This document shows, piece by piece, positions 16,547-25,267 of a stretch of 61,230 bases of DNA. How positions within the stretch are numbered: position 1 is the first letter of the stretch; every line of letters begins with the position of its first letter. The notes below the pieces were generated by a model that had not been told where the DNA came from, made no database searches, and worked only from the letters and a program-made list of their open reading frames with translations. The DNA lies in assembly GCA_019635575.1 (NCBI GenBank), contig JAHBZF010000005.1, positions 1 through 61,230 on the forward strand, given 5' to 3'. The DNA is from Pseudolabrys sp. (lineage in GTDB: Bacteria > Pseudomonadota > Alphaproteobacteria > Rhizobiales > Xanthobacteraceae). The position numbers were made by a program, and so were the translations under genes.

Positions 16547-17340
16547 TGCCGCGCCTTGACGATATGGCCGCGCAGTTCGTGGACGATGTCCTGGAACTCC
16601 GGGGTGAAGGTGACATCGAGATCGCGCGGGCGCGGCAGCTCGATGCGGCGCTCGACGATGATGCGGCCGGGCCGCGCCGACATGACGAACACGCGGTCGG
16701 CGAGGAACACCGCTTCGCGCAGATCGTGCGTGACCAGCACCACGGTGATCTTGCGCATGGCGTGCAGGTCGCGGATCACGCACCACAGTTCCTCGCGCGT
16801 GAAGGCATCGAGCGCGCCGAACGGCTCGTCGAGCATCAGCAGTTGCGGCTCGTGGATCAGCGCGCGGCACAGCGAGGTGCGCTGCTGCATGCCGCCCGAC
16901 AGCTCCCACGGATATTTGTCGCCCTGGTCGCGCAATCCGACCGAAGTCAGCAGGTTCTTGGCCCTGGCTTCGTACTCGGCCCGCTTGCGCGGTAATTCGC
17001 GACGATGCGGCTGAACGATCTCCAGCGGCAGCAGCAGGTTCTCCAGCGTCGTGCGCCACGGCAGCAGGGTGGGCGCCTGGAATGCCATGCCGGCGATCTT
17101 GACCGGCGCGGCGACTTTCGCGCCGGCCACCGTCACCGTCCCCTTGAACGGGAATTGCAGGCCGGTGGCGAGCTTCATCAGCGTGGACTTGCCGCAGCCG
17201 GATGGGCCGACCACGGCGGCGAACTCGCCGGGCTCGACCGACATGGTCAGCCCTTCGACGGCCAGCGTGCCGGTGCCGCCGCCATAAGCGTGGCTGACGC
17301 CGTCGAGCGACACGAAACCTGTCATGGCCGAACCTGTCAT
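16543..17340 (-). CDS. ABC transporter ATP-binding protein (nitrate/sulfonate/NMT1-type importer)
   Basis: A 265-residue ATPase with Walker A GPSGCGKST (about residue 45), signature LSGGMQQR (about 150), Walker B LLMLDEPFGALD and switch THD. This is the SsuB/TauB/ThiZ class that drives uptake with one permease homodimer. The 15-base unit ATGACAGGTTCGGCC is followed at once by ATGACAGGTTTC, so two start codons, 17340 and 17325, are both plausible; the second has ACAGG correctly placed. It lies between the binding protein and the permease genes on the same strand, with a 358-bp gap to the former. Confidence 0.93.
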   Translation of the reverse strand: MTGSAMTGFVSLDGVSHAYGGGTGTLAVEGLTMSVEPGEFAAVVGPSGCGKSTLMKLATGLQFPFKGTVTVAGAKVAAPVKIAGMAFQAPTLLPWRTTLENLLLPLEIVQPHRRELPRKRAEYEARAKNLLTSVGLRDQGDKYPWELSGGMQQRTSLCRALIHEPQLLMLDEPFGALDAFTREELWCVIRDLHAMRKITVVLVTHDLREAVFLADRVFVMSARPGRIIVERRIELPRPRDLDVTFTPEFQDIVHELRGHIVKARQ

Positions 17341-17698
17341 GGCCGATAGTCCCGCACGGTGCTGCTGCGCCTGATGTCGCTCAAGGATTTTCGGGAGTCG
17401 TGATGGCAGAGGGCGTCGGAGCCGGATTTGCGAGGTGAACGGAATCGATGACCGCGGGATCGCATTGTCGCCCTTTGGAATTGTCGCCCTTAGAAATGTC
17501 TGCTGCGCCGGCTCGTGCGTCTCAACCTCATCCGATGGGCCAAATTATCAGCCCATCGACGGGAGCTGTCCATTCTGAGTTCCCTATGAAGCCATCGGGC
17601 CGACTTATAGCCTTGTCCGTGGCGGCAGCTTTTCAGCCGCCGCCACACTTGCGGTCGCTGTCATCGACCGTTCGTCGTCGGAAGGGCCGGCCCAGCGA
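17341..17698. other. Intergenic gap inside the ABC importer locus, with one GC-rich inverted repeat
   Basis: No convincing gene is present. At 17618-17645 GTGGCGGC and GCCGCCAC form an inverted repeat with a 12-nt loop, placed about 55 bp after the binding-protein stop on the minus strand. It lacks a T-run, so it may stabilise the binding-protein mRNA end or attenuate transcription into the ATPase gene rather than end it. That would match the usual excess of binding protein over transporter. Confidence 0.4.
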
Positions 17699-18745
17699 TC
17701 ACTCGAACTTGCGATCGGCGGCTGACGGCAGGTACGAGGCGTCGAAGATGTCGTCGGTCTTCGGCACGGCCTTGAACTTGTAGGTCAGACCGATCTGCTC
17801 GATCGCCTTCTCGAACCGGGCCTTGTCGATGCCGCCGTAGCCATTGGCCTTCACCTCGGGCGTGACGAAGTTGTCGCGCAGCGCCATCTGCAGGCGTTCG
17901 AGTTCGACCGGCTTCTTGGCGACGTCATTGCGCTTGATAACCGAATCGACGGCTGTCGCCGGCGACTTCACGGTGTCCTTGAGCCCCTTCACGAAGGCGC
18001 GCAGGAATGCCTTCACCGCATCCGGATGCTCGGCGGCAAACTTCGGATTGACGATGATGGCGTTGCCGTAAAGGTTCACGCCGTAGTCGGCCATCAGCAG
18101 CACGGTGATGTCGTCGGCCGGCACGCCGCGGTCCTTCAGGTTGATGAAGGACGAAAACGAGAAGCCGGTGATGGCATCCACCTGGCCGGCGGCGAGCATC
18201 GGCTCGCGCACCGGAAAGCCCACGTTCTCGATTGTCACCTTGCTGGCGTCGATATTGTTGGCCTTCACGAAGATCGGCCATTGCGCATAGGCGCCGTCCG
18301 GCGCGGGCGCGCCGAGCTTGCGGCCTTCGAGATCCTTGGGCTTGACGACGCCGCGGCTCTTGCGGCCGACCACCGAGAACGGCGGCTTGTTGTAGACCAT
18401 GAACACGGCCTTGATCGGCGTGCCCGGATTGGCGTCGCGGAATTTGATCAGCGAGTTGATGTCGCCGAAGCCCATATCATAGGTGCCGGAGGCGACGCGG
18501 TTGATCGGCTCCAGCGACCCGGCGGCAGTGTCGATGGTGACGTTCAGATTCTCGGCCTTGTAGTAGCCCTTGTCGAGCGGCACCACGAACGGCGCGGCTG
18601 GGCCTTCGAATTTGAAGTCGAGGCTGAATTTGATGTTGGTTTCGGCGGCGACGGCCGGAGCGGTCGCCGAACCTGTGGCAACGGCCAGAGCCAGGACCAA
18701 TCCTGCCGGGCGGAGCATTGTCAGCGTACTGCGGTAACGAGCCAT
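17699..18745 (-). CDS. ABC transporter substrate-binding protein (NMT1/THI5-like, SsuA family)
   Basis: A 348-residue periplasmic binding protein with a Sec signal peptide ending about residue 36 (ATAPAVAAE). The mature start NIKFSLDFKFEGPAAPF, then DKGYYKAENLNVTID and GFGDINSLIKF, fits the NMT1/SsuA family. AGGA stands 8 nt before the ATG at 18745; the longer ORF upstream has no support. It is first in the operon with the ATPase and permease and diverges from putA. The FSLDFK opening recalls thiamine-precursor binders, but conserved pyrimidine-binding residues cannot be judged by eye, so the ligand is left open. Confidence 0.92.
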   Translation of the reverse strand: MARYRSTLTMLRPAGLVLALAVATGSATAPAVAAETNIKFSLDFKFEGPAAPFVVPLDKGYYKAENLNVTIDTAAGSLEPINRVASGTYDMGFGDINSLIKFRDANPGTPIKAVFMVYNKPPFSVVGRKSRGVVKPKDLEGRKLGAPAPDGAYAQWPIFVKANNIDASKVTIENVGFPVREPMLAAGQVDAITGFSFSSFINLKDRGVPADDITVLLMADYGVNLYGNAIIVNPKFAAEHPDAVKAFLRAFVKGLKDTVKSPATAVDSVIKRNDVAKKPVELERLQMALRDNFVTPEVKANGYGGIDKARFEKAIEQIGLTYKFKAVPKTDDIFDASYLPSAADRKFE

Positions 18746-18968
18746 CGTGACGAATCCTGTTTGCGGTTGTGGCCGGAGCGGCCGCCGGTTCTGGATTGGG
18801 TATCGGGGTCGCGAATTGATGTCAGCAACAGTTGGAATGAGTGTTAGCAAAGAGCATGCCGTATTAAAGAGCAAGCTGGTGTGGTGGCGCGGTGAGGGGT
18901 GTTCACAACATCGGTGTTCACACAGGGTGCCGTTGTCGCGCCGCGGCATAAATCCGAGGGATCGCCAG

Positions 18969-21900
18969 ATGGCGGAAACGGGGACGATGGCGGACGCGGC
19001 GGGACCGGGCTTTCAGGCGGCCTTTGCGCCTCCCGATGAGGCGCTGGCCGCGATCTTTCTGGCGGCCGCGCCCCGTCCGCCCGGCGCGGAAATGCGGATC
19101 GATGCGCGGGCCCGCCGGCTGATCGAGGCGATCCGGGCCAGAACCGGCGGCCTCGGCGGGGTTGAGGACTTCCTCCATGCCTATTCCTTGTCCACTCGCG
19201 AGGGATTGGCGCTCATGGTTTTGGCAGAGGCGCTGCTGCGGGTTCCCGATGCCGCGACCGCCGACCGGCTGATCGAGGACAAGCTCCAGTCCGGCAACTG
19301 GTCGCAGCACGACAGCCGGTCCTCGGCGTTCCTGGTATCGGCCTCGGCCTGGACCCTCGGCATGACGGCCCGGATCATCCAGCCCGGCGAAACCCCGGAC
19401 GGGATCGTCGGCTCGCTGGTGAAGCGGCTTGGCATGCCGGCGGTGCGGGCGGCGACCCGACAGGCGATGCGCCTGCTTGGCTCGCATTTCGTGCTCGGCG
19501 AGACCATCGGCGATGCGCTCGACCGCGCCGCGGGCCATCGTGAGCTGCGCTACTCGTTCGACATGCTGGGCGAAGGCGCGCGGACTGCGGCCGACGCGGC
19601 GCGCTATCTCGCTTCCTATTCCGATGCGATCGAGGCGATCGGCGCATCGGCGGTTGCGGGCAGCGTATTGCCCGCGCGGCCGGGCATTTCCGTAAAGCTG
19701 TCGGCGCTGCATCCGCGCTACGAGGCGCTGTCGCGCGAGCGGGTGATGCGCGAACTGGTGCCGAACGTGATCGATCTCGCCCGGCAGGCGCGTGACCACG
19801 ATCTCAATTTCACCGTCGATGCCGAGGAGGCCGACCGGCTGGAACTCTCGCTGGCGGTGATCGCGGCCGTGCTCGCCGACCGCTCGCTCGCCGGCTGGGA
19901 CGGGTTCGGGCTCGCGGTGCAGGCTTATCAGAAGCGCGCCCGCGACGTGATCGCTTACGTGGAAAGCCTTGCCGGTAGCCTGAACCGCCGGCTGATGGTG
20001 CGGCTGGTGAAGGGCGCTTACTGGGACACCGAGATCAAGCACGCGCAGGAGCGGGGCCTTGCGGACTACCCGGTGTTCACCCGCAAGCCGATGACCGACC
20101 TGTCCTATCTCGTTTGCGCGCGGCAGTTGCTGGCGGCGCGCTCGCGGCTCTATCCGCAGTTCGCGACGCATAACGCGCTCACCGTCGCGAGTGTGATCGA
20201 GGATGCCGGCGGCGTCGACGGCTATGAATTTCAGCGTCTGCACGGCATGGGCGAGGCGCTCTATGAGACACTGCTGGAGGAATGTCCGGACGCGGCATGC
20301 CGCGTCTACGCGCCCGTGGGCGGCTATCGTGACCTGCTCGCCTATCTGGTGCGGCGGCTGCTGGAGAACGGCGCCAATTCCTCGTTCGTGTCGGTGGCGG
20401 CCGATCCGGCGGTGCCGATCGCCTCGATCCTGAAGCGGCCGCAACTGGCGATCGCCAATCCGACGGCGGCGCGGCACACGGCGATCCCGTTGCCGCGCGA
20501 TCTTTATCAGCCCGAGCGCGTCAACTCGGCCGGTGTCGAGTTCGGCGACGAGGCGGCGCTAATCGGACTACTCAACGAGATCGAGGAGGCGTCGCCGCCG
20601 ACATTGGCGGCTCCGCTGATCGACGGCGTGGCGGTCGCCGGGCGCGAGCGGCCGGTCCTCTCGCCGGACGATGGCCGCGTCATCGGCACGGTGCGCGAGG
20701 GCGACGAGGCGCTGGCGGCCACGGCGATCGCGGCAGCAACGGCTGGTTTTCCGGTCTGGGATGCGACCGATGTGACGGACCGCGCTGCCGCGCTCGATCA
20801 TGTCGCTGATGCGATCGAGACGGAGCGCGGCACGCTGATCGCGCTGTTGCAGACCGAAGGCGGCCGGACGCTCGACGACTGTCTGTCGGAGGTGCGCGAG
20901 GCGGCGGACTTCTGCCGCTACTACGCCGCGCAGGCGCGCCGCGTGCTGGCGCCGCGCTTGCTGCCGGGGCCGACCGGCGAGAGCAATGAATTGCAGAGCC
21001 GTGGCCGTGGTGCCTTCATTTGCATCAGTCCGTGGAATTTTCCGCTGGCGATCTTCACCGGGCAGATCGCCGCGGCGCTCGCCGCCGGCAATGCGGTGGT
21101 GGCGAAGCCGGCCGAGCAGACGCCGTTGATCGCCGCCTACACGGTCGGCCTGATGCACCGAGCCGGTATTCCACCGCAGGCGCTGCATCTGCTGCCAGGT
21201 GCCGGCGATGTCGGCGCGGCGCTGGTGCGCGATCCGCGTGTGGCCGGCGTCGCCTTCACCGGCTCGACCGAGGTGGCGCGCACCATCAACCGCACGCTGG
21301 CGCGCAAAGAAGGCCCGATCGTGCCGCTGATCGCCGAGACCGGCGGCATCAACGCGATGATCGTCGATGCCACGGCGCTGCTCGAACAGGTCACCGACGA
21401 CGTGGTGATGTCGGCGTTCCGCTCCGCCGGACAGCGCTGCTCGGCGCTGCGGCTCCTGTGCGTGCAGGACGACATCGCCGACCGGCTGATCGAGATGATC
21501 GCCGGGGCGGTGGCGGAACTGAAGCTCGGCGATCCGCGCGACGTGTCGGTGCAGGTCGGGCCGGTGATCGACGCCGAAGCTCAGGAGCGACTCGACCAGT
21601 GGATCGCCGAGATGGCGCAGGACGATGCGATCCGCTTCCGCTGGGATGCGGAGCGCGCGCTGCCGGACACGGGAACCTTCGTGCCGCCGGTGATCGTCGA
21701 ACTGCCGGAGGTGAGGGCGCTGCGCGAGGAGGTATTCGGCCCGGTGCTGCATGTGGTGCGCTGGCGCGCCGACGAATTCGAGGATCTGCTCGATGACATC
21801 GCCGCGAGCGGCTACGCGCTGACGCTCGGGATCGCCACGCGGATCGATGCCACCGCCGAGCGCGCCATCGCCCGGCTGCGCAACGGCAATGTCTATGTGA

Positions 21901-22079
21901 ACCGCAGCATGATCGGCGCGGTGGTCGGCACGCAGCCGTTCGGCGGCAGCGGTCTGTCCGGCACCGGTCCGAAAGCCGGCGGCCCGCATTATCTGCCACG
22001 CTTTGCGCTGGAGCAGACGCTCACCGTCAATACAGCGGCGGCGGGTGGTAACGCGGCACTGCTGGCGCAGGAAAGCTAG
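18969..22079 (+). CDS. putA: Bifunctional proline dehydrogenase/L-glutamate gamma-semialdehyde dehydrogenase PutA
   Basis: A 1036-residue enzyme that converts proline to glutamate in two steps and passes electrons to the quinone pool. The proline dehydrogenase barrel spans roughly residues 150-480, with RLVKGAYWDTEIKHAQ and the substrate-binding arginines in LVRRLLENGANSSFVSV. The aldehyde dehydrogenase half starts near residue 590 with ISPWNFPLAIFTGQIAAAL for NAD, a glutamate in LIAETGGINAMIVD and catalytic Cys824 in FRSAGQRCSALR. The length matches the minimal PutA of Bradyrhizobium and lacks the ribbon-helix-helix repressor domain of enterobacterial PutA. GAGGGA precedes the ATG at 18969. 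It is transcribed away from the ABC importer operon. Confidence 0.96.
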   Translation: MAETGTMADAAGPGFQAAFAPPDEALAAIFLAAAPRPPGAEMRIDARARRLIEAIRARTGGLGGVEDFLHAYSLSTREGLALMVLAEALLRVPDAATADRLIEDKLQSGNWSQHDSRSSAFLVSASAWTLGMTARIIQPGETPDGIVGSLVKRLGMPAVRAATRQAMRLLGSHFVLGETIGDALDRAAGHRELRYSFDMLGEGARTAADAARYLASYSDAIEAIGASAVAGSVLPARPGISVKLSALHPRYEALSRERVMRELVPNVIDLARQARDHDLNFTVDAEEADRLELSLAVIAAVLADRSLAGWDGFGLAVQAYQKRARDVIAYVESLAGSLNRRLMVRLVKGAYWDTEIKHAQERGLADYPVFTRKPMTDLSYLVCARQLLAARSRLYPQFATHNALTVASVIEDAGGVDGYEFQRLHGMGEALYETLLEECPDAACRVYAPVGGYRDLLAYLVRRLLENGANSSFVSVAADPAVPIASILKRPQLAIANPTAARHTAIPLPRDLYQPERVNSAGVEFGDEAALIGLLNEIEEASPPTLAAPLIDGVAVAGRERPVLSPDDGRVIGTVREGDEALAATAIAAATAGFPVWDATDVTDRAAALDHVADAIETERGTLIALLQTEGGRTLDDCLSEVREAADFCRYYAAQARRVLAPRLLPGPTGESNELQSRGRGAFICISPWNFPLAIFTGQIAAALAAGNAVVAKPAEQTPLIAAYTVGLMHRAGIPPQALHLLPGAGDVGAALVRDPRVAGVAFTGSTEVARTINRTLARKEGPIVPLIAETGGINAMIVDATALLEQVTDDVVMSAFRSAGQRCSALRLLCVQDDIADRLIEMIAGAVAELKLGDPRDVSVQVGPVIDAEAQERLDQWIAEMAQDDAIRFRWDAERALPDTGTFVPPVIVELPEVRALREEVFGPVLHVVRWRADEFEDLLDDIAASGYALTLGIATRIDATAERAIARLRNGNVYVNRSMIGAVVGTQPFGGSGLSGTGPKAGGPHYLPRFALEQTLTVNTAAAGGNAALLAQES

Positions 22080-22127
22080 GGCGTGATCCGGAAAAGTGGA
22101 CACCGGTTTTCCGAAAAGATCACGCCC
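22079..22127. repeat. Dispersed intergenic palindrome overlapping the putA stop
   Basis: GGGCGTGATC at 22079-22088 pairs with GATCACGCCC at 22118-22127. Inside, CGGAAAA (22089-22095) pairs with TTTTCCG (22107-22113), leaving GTGGACACCGG as the loop. The 17-bp near-continuous stem is well known as a dispersed element in Bradyrhizobium and Rhodopseudomonas genomes. It begins on the last base of the putA stop and could serve as its transcript end. Confidence 0.8.
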
Positions 22128-22320
22128 AAAAGAAAAAGCCGGTTCCACCACCCGTTCCCGTGTCTGTTCCGCGCCTGCGGCGGAACGCCGCTGGTTCCAT
22201 GACAAAAATGTAAGCCGGGATTCCGCGCCGGGAACGCAGGAAGCCCGTTACCCAGGCGTTGAATCTGTAAACGCCGGGACTGCGTGCGGGTGCGCGCGGG
22301 GGCCGGTGAAGGAGGATGTC

Positions 22321-22686
22321 ATGCGACACATTGCTTCCCGACGGGTGTCGGGTTTTCTCGCCGTTGCGCTCGCAGGCGCGATGGCGCTTCCCGCGCTGCC
22401 GGCGGCAGCTGCCTCGGTGGCGAAGGCTCCCGGCATCAGCGCTGATCCGGTTGCGACCGCGACCACCGATTTCAGCGCGCGTCGCCGTCACTATCGCGGC
22501 AACAATGGTGCGGCCGCGCTCGCGGCGTTCGGCATGATCGCCGGCACCATCGCGACCATTGCCGCCAACGAGCGCCGGCGCGACTACTATGAGCGTGGCT
22601 ACGGCTATTATGGCGGTGGTTATGGCTATGCCCCGCGGCCTTACTACGGCCCGCGTTACGGCTATCCGGGCTACCGCTACTGGTAG
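22321..22686 (+). CDS. Small secreted Tyr/Gly/Arg-rich protein of unknown function
   Basis: A 121-residue protein with a Sec signal peptide (GFLAVALAGAMALPALPAAAAS). The mature part has FSARRRHYRGNN, a short hydrophobic stretch AALAAFGMIAGTIATIAA that may insert in a membrane, and a repetitive tail of Tyr, Gly, Pro and Arg (YGYYGGGYGYAPRPYYGPR). AGGAGG lies just before the ATG at 22321. Proteins of this design are frequent in Hyphomicrobiales and have no assigned function. It ends in a GNRA-looped terminator. Confidence 0.82.
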   Translation: MRHIASRRVSGFLAVALAGAMALPALPAAAASVAKAPGISADPVATATTDFSARRRHYRGNNGAAALAAFGMIAGTIATIAANERRRDYYERGYGYYGGGYGYAPRPYYGPRYGYPGYRYW

Positions 22687-22711
22687 GCGACCGGACCAGA
22701 GGGGTTTGATG

Positions 22712-22740
22712 ACGGGGCGGGAGCAATCCCGCCCCGTTTA
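22712..22740 (+). terminator. Rho-independent terminator with GNRA loop
   Basis: ACGGGGCGGGA / TCCCGCCCCGT forms a perfect 11-bp stem with a GCAA tetraloop and a short TTTA tail, 26 bp after the small secreted protein gene. Confidence 0.8.
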
Positions 22741-22781
22741 TCGTTAACAATTTGTGATCTTCTGGGGTGTATCGTCGGAAC

Positions 22782-23168
22782 ATGCCCGATTCGATTGCCC
22801 GCCTTTATCAAGCAGTTGAAGCCGCCAGTCAGCGCGATCCGGCGACCTCGCGCACCGCGCGGCTGATCCGGGCCGGCGTCCCCAAAGCTGCCAAAAAGAT
22901 GGCCGAGGAAGCGGTCGAGGTGGTGATCGACGCCATGACCGGCCAGAGCGAGGCGGTGGTCAAGGAAAGCGCCGATCTGATCTACAACCTCGTCGTGCTG
23001 TGGTCGGTCTCCGGCGTGCGGCCGGAACAGGTTTGGGCCGAGATGGAACGCCGCGAGCGGATGATGGGCATTGCCGAGAAACTGCCGAAAAAAGACGCTT
23101 CCGCGGCACCCGCTCGCCGCAAGGTTGTCGCGCTCGCCGCGCACGGCTATGGCAAACGTCCGCGCTGA
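22782..23168 (+). CDS. hisE: Phosphoribosyl-ATP pyrophosphatase-like protein (HisE family)
   Basis: A 128-residue MazG-fold protein. It carries the HisE signatures AAKKMAEEAVEVVIDAM, with the metal-binding glutamates, and VKESADLIYNLVVLW. HisE hydrolyses phosphoribosyl-ATP to phosphoribosyl-AMP in the second step of histidine synthesis. It is not beside other his genes, and its ends (MPDSIARLYQAVEAASQ and an Ala/Lys/Arg-rich tail after KLPKK) differ from those of the cluster-borne HisE of related bacteria, so it could be a second, specialised copy. A DedA-type gene follows after 29 bp on the same strand. Confidence 0.85.
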   Translation: MPDSIARLYQAVEAASQRDPATSRTARLIRAGVPKAAKKMAEEAVEVVIDAMTGQSEAVVKESADLIYNLVVLWSVSGVRPEQVWAEMERRERMMGIAEKLPKKDASAAPARRKVVALAAHGYGKRPR

Positions 23169-23197
23169 CCGCGCTCTCCTTTAAGCCAGGCCATCTG

Positions 23198-23809
23198 ATG
23201 ACGGAACAGACTCTGACGACGCGCTCGCCGCTCCGGCGGATTTATGACTGGTGCGTCGAAACCGCCGGCAAGCGCTACGCGGTCTGGGTCATGGGCGGGA
23301 TCTCGTTCGCGGAAAGCTCGTTCTTCCCGGTTCCGCCTGATGTCATGCTGATCCCGATGTCGCTGGCGCGGCCGGACCGCGCCTATCTGTTCGCGCTGTG
23401 GTGCACGATCACTTCGGTGCTCGGCGGCATCGTCGGCTACGCGATCGGCTATCTGCTGTACGACACCGTCGGGCAGTGGGTGATCCACATTTATGGCTAT
23501 GCCGACAAGGTGGATGCGTTCCGCGCGGCTTATGCGGAGTGGGGTGCCTGGATCATCCTGCTTAAAGGCTTGACGCCGATCCCCTACAAGCTCGTCACCA
23601 TCACCTCCGGCTTCGCCGCCTACAGCCTGCCGTTGTTCATCCTGTTCTCGGTGATCACGCGCGGCGCGCGGTTCTTCCTGCTGGCGTTCCTGCTGCACCG
23701 CTATGGGCCGACGGCGCGGCAGATGCTGGAGGAGCGGCTCGGGTTCTGGGTCACCATCGGCGCGGTGGTGCTGATTGGCGGGATCATCGCGGCGTTCTAT
23801 CTGTTCTGA
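23198..23809 (+). CDS. DedA/YqaA family membrane protein
   Basis: A 203-residue integral membrane protein of the SNARE-associated (PF09335-like) DedA superfamily. It has FAESSFFPVPPDVMLIPMSL near residue 35 and the conserved reentrant-loop text LKGLTPIPYKLVTITSGFAA near residue 125. DedA proteins are thought to move phospholipid carriers or other lipids across the inner membrane and support proton-motive-force homeostasis. The YqaA branch has no specific function assigned. The start at 23198 excludes an upstream extension that overlaps hisE. Confidence 0.88.
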   Translation: MTEQTLTTRSPLRRIYDWCVETAGKRYAVWVMGGISFAESSFFPVPPDVMLIPMSLARPDRAYLFALWCTITSVLGGIVGYAIGYLLYDTVGQWVIHIYGYADKVDAFRAAYAEWGAWIILLKGLTPIPYKLVTITSGFAAYSLPLFILFSVITRGARFFLLAFLLHRYGPTARQMLEERLGFWVTIGAVVLIGGIIAAFYLF

Positions 23810-23899
23810 TGCGGCTTTCTGCCGATTCACCAGGCCGCCGGCTTCTGCTATTGTAACCGCATCCGATCCGACTCACACAGCAGCGGTTCCGCGCGGATC

Positions 23900-24397
23900 A
23901 TGAGCATCGACATGCACAGGCTTGGTCTCGCGACAGGTTGTTTGAGCCTGATCGTGCTGTCAGCCCTGTGTCTGCCTTTGGCTCTGCGCGCCGCCTCGGC
24001 GCAGCCGGTGCATCCGCCCGCGCAAACGCAATCGAAGCCGGATGTATTCGACGATATCGGCAACTGGTTTACCCGGCAGTGGTCGAATTTCGAGCGCGAT
24101 ACGCATCGTTCGATGGAAGCGGCGAAAGACGCCGCTGATGGCGTCGCCAAATTCTCCGATCAGCGGACAGTGCGGGGCCATGAAGTGTGCGTCGTGGCGC
24201 CGAACGGCGCGCCGGATTGCCAGAGCGCCGCGACGCGGCTGTGTCGCGGTGCCGGCTATGCCTCCGGCAAGAGCATCGACTCGACCACGGCCGAGAATTG
24301 CCCGGCGGCGCGGATGCTGCTGACCGGTCCCGCGCGGGAAGCGGCCGGTCAATGCCGGACCGAAACCTTCATCAGCCGCGCGCTGTGCACGCCGTAA
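23900..24397 (+). CDS. Secreted Cys-containing protein of unknown function
   Basis: A 165-residue protein with a Sec signal peptide (residues 1-35, ending LRAASAQ). The mature part has DVFDDIGNWFTRQWSNFERD, then a C-terminal region with seven cysteines spread over 75 residues (EVCVVAPNGAPDCQSAATRLCRG onward in shorter blocks, ending RALCTP), which suggests disulfides in the periplasm. I do not recognise the family. It follows the DedA-type gene by 90 bp and converges on the VOC pair. Confidence 0.72.
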   Translation: MSIDMHRLGLATGCLSLIVLSALCLPLALRAASAQPVHPPAQTQSKPDVFDDIGNWFTRQWSNFERDTHRSMEAAKDAADGVAKFSDQRTVRGHEVCVVAPNGAPDCQSAATRLCRGAGYASGKSIDSTTAENCPAARMLLTGPAREAAGQCRTETFISRALCTP

Positions 24398-24409
24398 CAA
24401 CTGTCCGGG

Positions 24410-25267
24410 TTAGTCGCGGAACTCGGCGATCTCCGGCTTCGCGCCCCACTCGCAAAAGCCTTTCGGCTCGAACGGCAGTTGCCGCTCGCGATAGAGCAGT
24501 TCGTCGGCGATCGAGCGCACCCCGGATGAATACTCGAACACCATGCCGTCCGGTCCGCGGAAGTAGAGGAATTTCGCCGACGAGGTCGGATGCCGTCCGG
24601 GGCCGAACACCATCGGTACCTGCCGCTCGGTGAGGAAGCGGAACGAGCGCATCACGTCGTCGCCGCTCTCCACTTGATGGTTGACATGCTGGATGCCCGC
24701 GGTGGTCGACGGAAACAGCGCGATCGAGTGATGCACCTCGTCGATGCGCAACAGCGGCGCATCGCCGATCCGGTCGCTGACGCGGGCGTTGCAGACCGTG
24801 GTCCAGAACGCTTCGTCGCGCGCCGCGTCGGTGGTGCACAGACCGATATGCGAGAAGCCGGTGATGCCGGCGTCGCGCATGCCGTGATAGCGCTTGCCGC
24901 TATAGGCCGGCCGCCACACCAGTTCGATCGGATTGCCGCTCGGATCGCGGAAGGCGATGAAGGCGCGCACCTTGCGCGCATCGGCTTCCTCGGGCGTGCC
25001 GAACCGGACTGCATGGCCGAGTTTCTCGAGTTGTGCTGCCGCGGCATCAAGGTCTTCGCGCCGGTCGATCTCGAACGCGGCCGCCTGTTCCTTCGGGTCG
25101 CCCTCGAAGTAGCACAGCGTGTGCTCCTTCTCGTCCGACTTGAAATAGACCGCCCCTTTCACCCGCTCGCTGATCTCCAGCCCGAGATAGTCGGTGGCGA
25201 ACAGCGTCGCGCCTTCGAGATCGCGCGTGCCGAGCCGCACATAGGAGACGTCCTTGAGTTCGATCAT
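24410..25267 (-). CDS. VOC family protein, type I extradiol dioxygenase-like, intact metal triad
   Basis: A 285-residue protein with two vicinal-oxygen-chelate modules, as in BphC-type 2,3-dihydroxybiphenyl dioxygenase. The second module keeps the facial triad: His140 in FSHIGLC, His194 in IQHVNHQVE and Glu245 in GMVFEYSSG. His179/His180 (EVHHSIAL) match the acid-base histidine. It should bind Fe(II) or Mn(II) and cleave a catechol-like ring or act on a related substrate. The ATG at 25267 overlaps the stop of the upstream paralogue by 4 bp, so the two are co-translated and may form one complex. The substrate is unknown and no other ring-cleavage pathway genes adjoin. Confidence 0.88.
   Translation of the reverse strand: MIELKDVSYVRLGTRDLEGATLFATDYLGLEISERVKGAVYFKSDEKEHTLCYFEGDPKEQAAAFEIDRREDLDAAAAQLEKLGHAVRFGTPEEADARKVRAFIAFRDPSGNPIELVWRPAYSGKRYHGMRDAGITGFSHIGLCTTDAARDEAFWTTVCNARVSDRIGDAPLLRIDEVHHSIALFPSTTAGIQHVNHQVESGDDVMRSFRFLTERQVPMVFGPGRHPTSSAKFLYFRGPDGMVFEYSSGVRSIADELLYRERQLPFEPKGFCEWGAKPEIAEFRD

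Noticed and set aside
18918-22205. Two long minus-strand open frames (519 and 545 codons) opposite putA
   Set aside because: Antisense shadows of putA with Arg/His-rich text and no motifs.
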